A stretch of 42,354 nucleotides of DNA. Source: JBDZUZ01 sp040255445. Its GTDB lineage: Bacteria; Planctomycetota; Phycisphaerae; Phycisphaerales; UBA1924. The translations under genes were made by a program, and so were the position numbers. The notes under the pieces are model-generated. The model searched no databases, had not been told where the DNA came from, and worked only from the letters and a program-made list of their open reading frames with translations. Below are positions 12,641 to 19,641 of this stretch, in pieces (position 1 is the first letter of the stretch; each line of letters starts with the position of its first letter). Location of the stretch: the NCBI GenBank assembly GCA_040255445.1, contig JBDZUZ010000015.1, positions 1 to 42,354 of the forward strand, in the 5' to 3' direction.

Positions 12641-13120
12641 ATGAAGCGGTGCAGACGATGCCGGTACGACCTGGAAGGACTGCCGGCGGGCGCGTGCCCC
12701 GAGTGCGGCCGGGTGTTCGATCCGGCGGCGCCAAAGACCTACATCGCGGGCGTGTGGCGGCCGTCGGTCGGTGTGTGGATCTTCCACGCGGTGGTGTCGG
12801 GGTGGGCGTTCATCTTCGGCAACCTCGTGGAGTTCACGCGTCGGAGCGCAGCGCTGTCGCTGGGGCGGTGGCCGCAGGCGGTGTTCGATGATCCAGCGCG
12901 GATCAAGGGCATCGAGGAGCTCTATCTGGCATCGCACATCGCGATGTGGCTGATGCCTGTTGCGCTGTTGGCGTGCGCGATCGTGCCGGCGCGGGCGTGG
13001 TGGGAGCGTGCGCTGCGGACGATGGTGATCGCGGGCGTTGTGTCGGTTGCGGGTTGGGTGGTGGGCGCCCTGGTGTTGTGGTGGGACCGGGTGGGGTCGC
13101 TGGAGTGGTTCTGGGGCTAG
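12641..13120 (+). CDS. Small zinc-ribbon membrane protein, second of a tandem pair
   Basis: A 159-residue protein, exactly as long as its upstream neighbour and built the same way: N-terminal ribbon CRRCRYDLEGLPAGACPECG, then hydrophobic helices (VWIFHAVVSGWAFIFGNLV, ASHIAMWLMPVALLACAIV, MVIAGVVSVAGWVVGALVLWW). Shared features beyond the ribbon include GxWPQxxxDDP and the terminal EW motif, so the pair arose by duplication and has since diverged strongly. The ATG at 12641 is preferred over the in-frame 12569 because it places the ribbon at the start, as in the paralogue. Its TAG stop lies in a CTAG shared with the convergent dtd gene. Function unknown. Confidence 0.8.
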   Translation: MKRCRRCRYDLEGLPAGACPECGRVFDPAAPKTYIAGVWRPSVGVWIFHAVVSGWAFIFGNLVEFTRRSAALSLGRWPQAVFDDPARIKGIEELYLASHIAMWLMPVALLACAIVPARAWWERALRTMVIAGVVSVAGWVVGALVLWWDRVGSLEWFWG

Positions 13121-13572
13121 GCCGGCGACTCGATCACGATCGTCACCGGGCCGTCGTTCACGAGGTGCACATGCATGTGCGCGCGGAAGCGGCCGGTCTC
13201 GACGGGCACACCCTCAGCGCGAAGCAACTCCACGAACCGCGCAAACATCGGCTCAGCGCGCTCGGGCGGCATCGCGGTGTCGAAGCTCGGCCGCCGGCCC
13301 TTCTGCGCGTTGCCGGCGACGGTGAAGTTGGGCACCGCGAGGATTGACCCGCCGATGTCCGCCGCGGCGCGGTTCATGCGGCCCTCATCGTCTTCGAAGA
13401 TGCGCAGCGTCGCGATCTTCGCGGCCGACCACGCCAGGTCGCGCTCGGTGTCGTCCGCCGCGATTCCGGCGAGGACGAGCAGCCCGCGGCCGATGACGCC
13501 GACCACCTCAAGGCCGTTGTCGCCTGCCACCTCGACCCGGGCCGTGGAAACTCTCTGGATCACGCACCGCAT
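13117..13572 (-). CDS. dtd: D-aminoacyl-tRNA deacylase
   Basis: A 151-residue protein of normal length for Dtd, a cytosolic homodimer that removes D-amino acids from mischarged tRNA. Family marks: start MRCVIQRVSTARVEV; DLAWSAAKIATLRIFEDDEGRMN; the cis-Pro motif NDGPVT near the C-terminus; TGRFRAHMHVHLVNDG. The second active-site motif, usually SQFTL, reads PNFTV here, keeping the Thr but changing Ser-Gln to Pro-Asn. The rest of that segment (KGRRPSFD) is normal. It is convergent with the second zinc-ribbon gene, and both use the self-complementary CTAG at 13117-13120 as stop codon. Confidence 0.95.
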   Translation of the reverse strand: MRCVIQRVSTARVEVAGDNGLEVVGVIGRGLLVLAGIAADDTERDLAWSAAKIATLRIFEDDEGRMNRAAADIGGSILAVPNFTVAGNAQKGRRPSFDTAMPPERAEPMFARFVELLRAEGVPVETGRFRAHMHVHLVNDGPVTIVIESPA

Positions 13573-13630
13573 CCGCGAGCGTAGGTGGGGGGGAAGCCGG
13601 CTGTGAGCGGGCGGTCATGATGCCGCCGCG

Positions 13631-13643
13631 GTCCACGGTGGAC
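13631..13643. promoter_or_regulatory. 13-bp perfect dyad upstream of the FAD monooxygenase
   Basis: GTCCACGGTGGAC is a perfect 6+1+6 inverted repeat that ends 25 bp before the ATG at 13669, within the 96-bp spacer to the divergent dtd gene. Position and symmetry suit an operator. No adjacent regulator gene points to its ligand. Confidence 0.35.
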
Positions 13644-13668
13644 GCTGCTTTCAGTTACCCTCAGTGAG

Positions 13669-14940
13669 ATGAGTGTGAACACCGGATCCTTGTCCGGGGG
13701 GGATGTCGGGCCATCGATCGCGACGACCTGCGCGACGGGGTGTGCGGCGAGCGCCGCCGCGACCGTTGCGATTGTGGGCGGCGGGATCGGCGGGCTGGCC
13801 GCGGCGATCGCGCTGCGGGCGCGCGGTGTTGATGCGCGTGTGTACGAACGCCGTGCCGACTTTCATGATGCGGGCGCTGCGATCACGATCTGGCCGAACG
13901 GGCTGGCCGCGCTGGCGCGATTGGGTGTGGATGCGCGGGTTGTTGCATCGGGGTGGCCGATCGAGCGGTCGCTGATCCGGCGCTACTGCGGGCGCGTGCT
14001 GTGTGTGACGCCGGTGGGGGAGGTCAGCCGCGCTGCGGGGTCGCGGACGGTCGCGATCCGGCGGGCGGATCTGCACCGCGCGCTGCGCGAGCGGCTCGAA
14101 GCGGGAGTCGTGCGAACGGGCGCGGTGTGTGATTCGGTCGGGCAGGATGAGTCGGAGGCGGTGGTGCGGTTCGCGGATGGGTCGCGTGTTGCGGCCGATG
14201 CGGTGGTCGGCGCCGATGGGCTGCGCTCGCGGGTTCGGGCGTGTGTGCTGGGCGATCGGCCGCCGCGGTATCTGGGGTACACGCTGTATCGCGGGCTGGC
14301 GCGGTTCGAGGATGCGGCGTTGCGCGGCGGCGAGGCGTTCGAGACCTGGTGCCGCGGCGGGCGGTTCGGTGCGGTGCAGGTGAACCGGAATGAGGTGTAC
14401 TGGTACGCGGGGATCCGGATGCGGCCGATCGAGCGCGATGCCGCGGGGCGGCCGGTCCGCGAGGAGCCGGATCCGCGGCCGATGTTGATGAAGCGGTATG
14501 CGAAGTGGCATGCGCCGATCCCGGCCCTGATCGAGGCGACCGCGGCGGGTGACCTGATCAGAACGGATATCTATGACAGGCCGCCGATCGCCGCGTGGAG
14601 CTTCGGGCGGATCACGCTGCTGGGCGATGCCGCGCACCCGATGACGCCGGATCTGGGGCAGGGCGCGTGCTCGGCGGTGGAGGATGCGGTGGCGCTCGCG
14701 GAGCACCTGGGACGGAGCGTGTTGGCGCGGGATGTGTCGGTGCCGAGTGCGCTCAAGGCCTATGAGGCGGACCGGGTGGCGCGGGCAGCGCGGATCGTGA
14801 TGCGGTCGAACCGCGTGAGCCGGCTGAGCCAACTCGCGATCCCCGGCGCGTGTCTGGTGCGCGACATGGCGACGTTTCTGACGCCGCCGTCGATGGTGAA
14901 GCGTGGGCTCGAGCGGATGATCCTGCCGGCGACGGTGTGA
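13669..14940 (+). CDS. FAD-dependent monooxygenase (PF01494-type aromatic hydroxylase fold)
   Basis: A 423-residue flavoprotein. After an atypical N-terminal extension of about 32 residues comes the dinucleotide-binding GGGIGG (37-42) in VAIVGGGIGGLAAAIALRARG, with an acidic end to the second strand (VYERR). Then RRADLHRALRERL, the second FAD motif GADGLRSRVR, and the third, GDAAHPMTPDLGQGACSAVEDA, all standard for class A flavin monooxygenases. Such enzymes hydroxylate or epoxidise aromatic or isoprenoid substrates with NAD(P)H and O2. The closest feel is to the salicylate hydroxylase, urate hydroxylase HpxO and zeaxanthin epoxidase group, but the substrate cannot be set. It stands alone between dtd and a convergent acetyltransferase. 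A start at an internal codon near residue 28 is possible. Confidence 0.85.
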   Translation: MSVNTGSLSGGDVGPSIATTCATGCAASAAATVAIVGGGIGGLAAAIALRARGVDARVYERRADFHDAGAAITIWPNGLAALARLGVDARVVASGWPIERSLIRRYCGRVLCVTPVGEVSRAAGSRTVAIRRADLHRALRERLEAGVVRTGAVCDSVGQDESEAVVRFADGSRVAADAVVGADGLRSRVRACVLGDRPPRYLGYTLYRGLARFEDAALRGGEAFETWCRGGRFGAVQVNRNEVYWYAGIRMRPIERDAAGRPVREEPDPRPMLMKRYAKWHAPIPALIEATAAGDLIRTDIYDRPPIAAWSFGRITLLGDAAHPMTPDLGQGACSAVEDAVALAEHLGRSVLARDVSVPSALKAYEADRVARAARIVMRSNRVSRLSQLAIPGACLVRDMATFLTPPSMVKRGLERMILPATV

Positions 14941-14960
14941 ATGCTGCCCGGTGGCCTCGC

Positions 14961-15521
14961 TTAGAGCGTGACATCGTCCGGCCGCGGCCGGAGCGTCTTG
15001 CTGAGGATCGCGCTGCGGTAGTTGGTGTAGGGCCACTGCCAGTGCTCGATGAACCGGTAGCCGCGGCGGAGGTAGAACTGCATGAGCTTGGTGTCGGGCT
15101 CGGCCATGGAGAGGGCGAGCTCGCTGGCGCCGCAGTCGGCGGAGCGTTTCTCGGCGGTGTCGAGGAGGGCCTGGCCGACGCCCTTGCCCTGGACATCGGG
15201 GTCGACGGCGAACTGGGAGAAGCTGTCGACCCAGGGGTTGGCGAACCAGGGCGGGCCCTTGGCATCTTCCACTTCGTGGAAAAGTATGCTGCCGACGATG
15301 CGCTCCTTGCCGGCTTCCCTGAGGATGGCGATGAAGCACTCGCCCGCGCTGCAGCGCTTGGCGGTGGTCTCATCGTCCTGCCGGCCCGCGAGCGGGCGCA
15401 GACCCATCGCCATCTGCCCGGCGTACGCGCGGTGCAGCAGCCTCGTAAGCTCGCTGATCGAGTCCGACGGCTGGAGGTGGCGAATGGCGATCGCCGGGGT
15501 CGTGGTGGACGCCGTGTGCAT
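14961..15521 (-). CDS. GNAT-family N-acetyltransferase
   Basis: A 186-residue protein with one GNAT fold. Motif A, the acetyl-CoA pyrophosphate loop, is clear: SQFAVDPDVQGKGVGQALLD (QGKGVG fits the R/Q-x-x-G-x-G/A rule). Before it are ILREAGKERIVGSILFHEVE, and after it MQFYLRRGYRFIEHWQWPY, the usual helix and strand ending with the Tyr. The acceptor substrate cannot be predicted. The ATG at 15521 lies only 39 bp from the divergent thioesterase start at 15561, so their promoters must overlap. The gene is convergent with the monooxygenase. Confidence 0.85.
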   Translation of the reverse strand: MHTASTTTPAIAIRHLQPSDSISELTRLLHRAYAGQMAMGLRPLAGRQDDETTAKRCSAGECFIAILREAGKERIVGSILFHEVEDAKGPPWFANPWVDSFSQFAVDPDVQGKGVGQALLDTAEKRSADCGASELALSMAEPDTKLMQFYLRRGYRFIEHWQWPYTNYRSAILSKTLRPRPDDVTL

Positions 15522-15533
15522 GGACGCTCACTG

Positions 15534-15539
15534 TAGACT
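15534..15539 (+). promoter_or_regulatory. TAGACT, candidate -10 hexamer of the thioesterase gene
   Basis: TAGACT lies 21 bp upstream of the thioesterase ATG, inside the 39-bp divergent spacer. It is one of several TANACT hexamers found just before genes in this window. No matching -35 hexamer is clear. Confidence 0.3.
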
Positions 15540-15560
15540 GGTTTTTCCGGGAGGGTCGCG

Positions 15561-16031
15561 ATGAAGGGTCACGCAAAGATCAACGCCGCAGCGCCGGAGC
15601 TCCCGGCCGGGGTGGCTCCGAAGGACCGCGGCGTCGTGCGGGTCCGAGTCCGATACTGCGAGTGCGATCCGATGAACGTGGCGCACCACGCGGCGTACAT
15701 CCCGTGGCTGGAGATCGGGCGGACCGAGATCCTCCGCGATGCGGGCGTGACCTATGCGCAGCTTGAACACGCCGGAATATTCCTTGTGGTTGCAAAGCTG
15801 GATATGCGGTATAAACGCCCGATCCTGTACGACGACCTGGTCGAGGTCCGCACCCGCTGGACCGGGGGCAGCCGCGTGAAGATCAACCACGAGTACGAGG
15901 TCGCGGTGGTCGAGCGGGGCGGGAAGATGGTGGATGAGCTCGCCGCGGCGGGAAGCACGGTGCTGGCGTGCGTCGATCAGGCGGGGCGGATCCAGGAACT
16001 CCCGGCGTGGCTGGCTCCGGGGGCTGCGTGA
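15561..16031 (+). CDS. Hot-dog fold acyl-CoA thioesterase (YbgC/4-hydroxybenzoyl-CoA type)
   Basis: A 156-residue protein. The ATG at 15561 follows GGGAGGG with a short spacer. The 4HBT motif is present at about residues 29-52: RVRYCECDPMNVAHHAAYIPWLEIGR, equivalent to the Y-x-D-x-D-xx-G-xxxHxxY signature, with the catalytic Asp in ECDPMN. KRPILYDDLVEVRTRW and KINHEYEV continue the fold. Such thioesterases hydrolyse acyl-CoAs in the cytosol; the YbgC branch is often tied to the Tol-Pal envelope system, but no tol genes are here. The stop codon lies within a 13-bp tandem repeat that runs to the start of the next gene. Confidence 0.88.
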   Translation: MKGHAKINAAAPELPAGVAPKDRGVVRVRVRYCECDPMNVAHHAAYIPWLEIGRTEILRDAGVTYAQLEHAGIFLVVAKLDMRYKRPILYDDLVEVRTRWTGGSRVKINHEYEVAVVERGGKMVDELAAAGSTVLACVDQAGRIQELPAWLAPGAA

Positions 16032-16080
16032 GGGCGACGCGTGAGGGGGACGCGTGAGGGGGGTGCGTGAGGAGGACGCG
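16026..16080 (+). repeat. 13-bp tandem repeat spanning a stop-start junction
   Basis: Four units of GCGTGAGG(G/A)(G/C)GA(C/T)-type sequence run at 16026-16038, 16039-16051, 16052-16064 and 16065-16077; a fifth begins at 16078. Unit 1 holds the thioesterase TGA and unit 5 holds the GTG start of the next gene. Unit 4 supplies GAGGAGG as ribosome-binding site. Every unit contains GTGA, a possible overlapping start and stop. Confidence 0.75.
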
Positions 16081-16448
16081 TGAGCGATTCGATCCGAGAT
16101 GAGTTGCTGGGGCCGGATGCGCCAAGGCCGGTGGCTTCGGAGACGCCAGTGGCTCCGGCCGCGCCGGCAGCGCAGGCAACGCCGCGGACCACCATGCGCG
16201 CCGCCCAGTGCGGCGGGCAGAATCTCGCCGGTGTGCCGCGGGAGGTGACGGCGAAGGGCAAGCCGCTCCTGGTGTGCCCGGAGTGCGGGTGGATCGAGAC
16301 GTTCGAGTTCGATCAGCAACTGCTCGCCCGCCGCCGCGCCCGGGTGGAGCGGATCCGCGGCTGGCGGCGGCTGATGCGGGGCGCCTTGCTCCTGCTGTTC
16401 GTCGTGGCGGCGGTGGTGTTCTTCATCACCCGCGCGATGCTCACGTGA
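16080..16448 (+). CDS. Small membrane protein with a CPECG motif
   Basis: A 122-residue protein starting with GTG at 16080. Residues 10-40 are Pro/Ala-rich. The middle has two half zinc-ribbon elements, QCGGQNL and LVCPECGWIETFEFD; only three Cys are present, so zinc binding would need another ligand or a dimer. The C-terminus has a basic patch RRRARVERIRGWRR and a TM helix (LMRGALLLLFVVAAVVFFITRAML), which makes it a tail-anchored protein with the ribbon in the cytosol. Coding character is good and it is closely linked to the thioesterase. I recognise no function. Confidence 0.7.
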   Translation: MSDSIRDELLGPDAPRPVASETPVAPAAPAAQATPRTTMRAAQCGGQNLAGVPREVTAKGKPLLVCPECGWIETFEFDQQLLARRRARVERIRGWRRLMRGALLLLFVVAAVVFFITRAMLT

Positions 16449-16470
16449 ACGGAGCGATCGGCCTCGGCCG

Positions 16471-16794
16471 TCAGCCCATGAATTCGAAGAGGTACAGCAG
16501 CCCGACGGTGCCGGCTGTCGCGACGACCGCGAGCACCGTCATCTTCTTCCGCATCGCGGCCTTGTATTTGGGCAGGTTCACGAAGTACCGCCCATCGCCG
16601 GTCGGGCGCAGGTAGCCCTTCCGCACCGCGGCGGAGAGCTTGGACATCCGCACATCGGGGAGCGAGGTCGGCCGCCGCGCGGTGTCTTCGCTCACAGCGC
16701 CGGCGTCGAGGAACGTGCTCACCGCGCCGGGGCGGTTGAGCGCGAGCATGATCATGAACGCGGGATACGCGAGCGCGGCCAGACGCATGGGCAT
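16471..16794 (-). CDS. Small conserved-looking membrane protein of unknown function
   Basis: A 107-residue protein convergent with the previous gene. It has a hydrophobic N-terminal helix (LAALAYPAFMIMLAL), a central soluble part with ARRPTSLPDVRMSKLSAAVRKG, then LRPTGDGRYFVNLPKYK, and a C-terminal TM helix (MTVLAVVATAGTVGLLYLFEF). The GDGRYFVN stretch looks like a short winged-helix-like or DNA-mimic segment, but I would not assign a role. The start has little Shine-Dalgarno sequence; the internal Met3 is an equal choice. A reasonable promoter lies about 100 bp upstream (16898-16925). Confidence 0.6.
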   Translation of the reverse strand: MPMRLAALAYPAFMIMLALNRPGAVSTFLDAGAVSEDTARRPTSLPDVRMSKLSAAVRKGYLRPTGDGRYFVNLPKYKAAMRKKMTVLAVVATAGTVGLLYLFEFMG

Positions 16795-16897
16795 GAGTGG
16801 CTGTGTTCCTGGGCCGGGCGCGGTTGCGCCGATGTGAGGCCCATCTGCGGCCGCGAGACGGCTTGCGCGCCGGTCCCGCGGTCAGGGCGAACACTGA

Positions 16898-16925
16898 ACT
16901 GTACACCGGGCTTTCGGTGTTGCAA
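16898..16925 (-). promoter_or_regulatory. Candidate sigma70-type promoter for the 107-residue protein gene
   Basis: On the minus strand TTGCAA (16925-16920) and TACAGT (16903-16898) are separated by 16 bp. The ATG is about 100 bp further on. This is one of the better -35/-10 pairs in the window, but it has not been tested. Confidence 0.4.
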
Positions 16926-16970
16926 TGGCCGCCAAACCGCCGCCGTACGCGATCGGTCGCGCCGGCGCCG

Positions 16971-17996
16971 TTATCGGCCGCGCCGCGGCTTCATTTCTTC
17001 CCAGATCCCCACCTCGAACCGGCCGCGGCTGTCCGCCGCGCCGCGGAACATGCCCGCGGTATTGAACGGCATCGCGATCGAGCCATCCGCGCCCACCGCG
17101 ATCAGGCCGCCGTCGTCGGGCTTGAGCACATCCTTGATGACATGCGAGGCCGCACGCTCGAGCGACCAGCCCGAGTACGCCATTCGCGCGTGCACATCGT
17201 GGGCGATGGCGTGGCGGATGTATTCCTCGCCGGTGCCGGTGCAGGAGACAGCACAGGTCGCGTTGTCGGCCCAGGTGCCCGCGCCCACGATCGGCGAATC
17301 GCCGACGCGGCCGAAGCGCTTGGCGGTCATGCCGCCCGTCGAAGTCGCCGCGGCGAGGTTGCCTTTCGAATCCAGCACGACGCAGCCGACGGTGCCCTTG
17401 GGCGCGTTGTCATCGGGGTTGCTGCGTTGCTGGAGTGCGCGTTCGAGCGCCTTGCGGCGCGATTCGGTATCGAACCAGGAGTTCTCGACGCGCTCGAGGT
17501 CGGTCGTGTCCGCGAACGCTTCAGCACCGTCCGAGGCGAGCAGGACATGGGGCGTCTTCGTCATCACCAGCCGCGCCAGCGAGATCGGGTGCCGCACGGT
17601 GCGCACCGCAGCGACCGCGCCGCAGGAGCGATCGCGCCCGTCCATGATGCTGGCGTCGAGCTCGTGCGTGCCGCGTTCGGTGAAAACCGCCCCGCGGCCG
17701 GCGTTGAACTTTGGATCATCCTCGAGGATGCGGACCACGCTCTCGGCGACATCGAGCGCATCATCGCCCTTCGCGAGCCGGTCGCGGCCGTGTGCGAGCG
17801 CGGCCTCGAGCGATGCGTAATACGCATCAACCTCCGCCGCGGGCGTGTCCTTCGAGATCGTGCCCGCGCCGCCGTGGATCGCGATCGACCAGGTCGGCTT
17901 GCCGCCATCGCGATCCGTCCCCGATGAAGTGTTGTGCATGGTCGAGCACCCGGCGAACACGGCAACCGCCGCCACGAGAAGCGTGATCTTGAGCAT
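16971..17996 (-). CDS. Isoaspartyl peptidase/L-asparaginase (Ntn hydrolase), predicted lipoprotein
   Basis: A 341-residue protein with start ATG at 17996 (residue 18 of the longer frame), chosen because it begins a clean lipoprotein signal: MLKITLLVAAVAVFAGC with lipobox FAGC. The mature part is an asparaginase type 2 family (IaaA/plant-type) N-terminal nucleophile hydrolase: WSIAIHGGAGTI; DPKFNAGRGAVFTERGTHELDASIMDG; the autocleavage site GTVGCVVLD, whose Thr becomes the nucleophile of the beta subunit; STGGMTAKRFGRVGDSPIVGAGTWAD; and GTGEEYIRH. These enzymes remove isoaspartyl residues from peptides or hydrolyse asparagine. Most bacterial forms are cytosolic or periplasmic, so the lipid anchor is a notable local feature. 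TATACT ends 7 bp before the start codon. Confidence 0.92.
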   Translation of the reverse strand: MLKITLLVAAVAVFAGCSTMHNTSSGTDRDGGKPTWSIAIHGGAGTISKDTPAAEVDAYYASLEAALAHGRDRLAKGDDALDVAESVVRILEDDPKFNAGRGAVFTERGTHELDASIMDGRDRSCGAVAAVRTVRHPISLARLVMTKTPHVLLASDGAEAFADTTDLERVENSWFDTESRRKALERALQQRSNPDDNAPKGTVGCVVLDSKGNLAAATSTGGMTAKRFGRVGDSPIVGAGTWADNATCAVSCTGTGEEYIRHAIAHDVHARMAYSGWSLERAASHVIKDVLKPDDGGLIAVGADGSIAMPFNTAGMFRGAADSRGRFEVGIWEEMKPRRGR

Positions 17997-18003
17997 GCGC
18001 GCG

Positions 18004-18009
18004 AGTATA
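18004..18009 (-). promoter_or_regulatory. TATACT, candidate -10 of the asparaginase gene (possibly leaderless)
   Basis: TATACT on the minus strand ends 7 bp before the ATG at 17996. If it is used, the transcript would begin at or next to the start codon. No Shine-Dalgarno sequence is seen at that start, which is consistent with a leaderless message. Confidence 0.35.
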
Positions 18010-18056
18010 CGAGGAAGTGAGGGAGCGTTGCGCGGCGAGGGCGTCACCAGGTCGCG

Positions 18057-18080
18057 AGGTCCGGCGCCGAGAGCGGACCT
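18057..18080 (-). terminator. Hairpin downstream of radA
   Basis: AGGTCCG and CGGACCT form a perfect 7-bp stem with a 10-base loop, 37 bp after the radA stop and 61 bp before the asparaginase start. There is no T run, so factor-independent termination is uncertain. Confidence 0.35.
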
Positions 18081-18117
18081 ATCTCAGACCAGACCCGCCA
18101 GAATCCACCTCCACAGA

Positions 18118-19548
18118 TCACCCAAGCTCCGCGATCGCCTGATCGATGTTCTTGACCGGCGCCACCGTCAGCCCCTTGACCCCGGCCTTGCCCACCGCCA
18201 TCGGCGCGATCAGCCGCGTGTACCCCAGCCGCGATGCCTCGCGTACCCGCTGCTCGATCTGCGGCACCGCCCGCACCTCGCCGCCCAGCCCCACCTCGCC
18301 GATGACACACGTATCGGGCGCGAGCGCCCGCCGATGGTGCGCCCCCGCGATCGCCAGCAGGATCGCCAGATCCGCCGCGGGCTCGACCACGCGCACGCCG
18401 CCCACTGCGGAAGCGAACACATCCCGGTCCGCCAGCCGCAGCCCGGCGTGCTGTTCGAGCACGGCGATCAGCATCGCCAGCCGGCTCGCATCCAGCCCCG
18501 AGCTCTTGCGCTTCGCCGCGCCCAAAAACCCCGTCGCGGTCAGCGCCTGCACCTCGACCAGAAAACACCGCGTCCCGCTCATGACCGGGCACACGATCGA
18601 CCCCGGCCGCGGCTCGCCCCCGCCCGTCACCGCCGCGACGCCCGAGCCCTCGGGCGCTTCCCGCAGCCCCCGCCCCGTCATCTCAAACAGCCCGATCTCA
18701 AGCGTGGTGCCGAAGCGGTTCTTGACCGACCGCACCACGCGGTGCGCGTGGTAGCGATCGCCCTCGAAGCTCAGCACCGTGTCGACCAGGTGCTCGAGCA
18801 GCCGCGGACCAGCGAGCGTGCCTTCCTTCGTGACATGCCCCACCAGCACCACCGCCACGCCCGACAGCTTCGCGAGATACACCAGATCAGCGCAGCACCG
18901 CCGGATCTGCGTCACCGACCCCGGCGCTGCGGGCACATCGGGCTTGTAGATCATCTGGACCGAGTCGATCACCAGCACCGCGGGCTTGACCTTCCGCACC
19001 TGCTCAACGATCCGCGCCAGGTTCGTATCCGAGAGCAGGAACAACTCGGGCTGCTTGCCCGCGCCGTTGCCGAGCCGATCAGCCCGCAGCTTGATCTGCT
19101 CCGCGCTCTCTTCACTCGTGACATACAGCGTGCGATGCCCCGCGCCCGCCCAGCCGCCCGCGCCCTGCAGCAGCAGCGTTGATTTTCCGATCCCCGGCTC
19201 GCCGCCGATCAACACGACCGACCCCGCCACCAGCCCGCCGCCCAGCACGCGATCGAACTCACGGATGCCGCTGGCGTGCCGCACGACCTCCGCCGCGTCC
19301 TTGCCCACATCGACGATCGGCACCGCCGCGGGCGCTGCGCCCGCCGCTCCGGCATCCGCATGGTCGCTCTCCTGGGCGAGCAGCGCGGCGGCCGCGGCGA
19401 CCCCCATGTGGGTATCGCGGCCCGCGTTCTTGTCGATGAGTTGCTCTTCGAGCGTGTCCCACGAGCCGCAGTCCGGGCACTTGCCCGTCCAACGGGCCTG
19501 CGCCGATCCGCACGAGGTACACACGAACACGCGACGAGCCTTAGCCAT
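18118..19548 (-). CDS. radA: DNA repair protein RadA (Sms)
   Basis: A 476-residue protein of normal RadA length. ATG at 19548 gives MAKARRVFVC; the open frame continues far upstream only as the antisense shadow of the neighbouring gene. Order: C4 zinc finger with Cys10, 13, 24 and 27 (CTSCG and CPDCG); a RecA-like ATPase core with Walker A GGEPGIGKST at 115-124 and the RadA-specific KNRFG motif; and a C-terminal Lon-protease-like domain from about 300 (VQALTATGFLGAAKRKSSGLD, CVIGEVGLGGEVRAVPQIEQRVREA). RadA is a DnaB-type branch-migration helicase in homologous recombination. An Ala/Asp-rich insert at 45-80 lies between zinc finger and core. It is divergent from the AsmA-like gene with 93 bp between. 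Confidence 0.97.
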   Translation of the reverse strand: MAKARRVFVCTSCGSAQARWTGKCPDCGSWDTLEEQLIDKNAGRDTHMGVAAAAALLAQESDHADAGAAGAAPAAVPIVDVGKDAAEVVRHASGIREFDRVLGGGLVAGSVVLIGGEPGIGKSTLLLQGAGGWAGAGHRTLYVTSEESAEQIKLRADRLGNGAGKQPELFLLSDTNLARIVEQVRKVKPAVLVIDSVQMIYKPDVPAAPGSVTQIRRCCADLVYLAKLSGVAVVLVGHVTKEGTLAGPRLLEHLVDTVLSFEGDRYHAHRVVRSVKNRFGTTLEIGLFEMTGRGLREAPEGSGVAAVTGGGEPRPGSIVCPVMSGTRCFLVEVQALTATGFLGAAKRKSSGLDASRLAMLIAVLEQHAGLRLADRDVFASAVGGVRVVEPAADLAILLAIAGAHHRRALAPDTCVIGEVGLGGEVRAVPQIEQRVREASRLGYTRLIAPMAVGKAGVKGLTVAPVKNIDQAIAELG

Positions 19549-19618
19549 GGGGGCGATCCTACCCGACCAGCGTGCGTACAGGTGGATCGCCTGTGGCCGG
19601 AGCCCCCCGCCCGGCCGG

Positions 19619-19624
19619 TATGAT
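19619..19624 (+). promoter_or_regulatory. TATGAT, candidate -10 of the AsmA-like gene
   Basis: TATGAT lies 17 bp before the ATG at 19642 in the 93-bp radA/AsmA-like divergent spacer. The leader would be about 10 bases. No good -35 hexamer is seen. Confidence 0.3.
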
Positions 19625-19641
19625 CTGCCGCAACGAACCGC

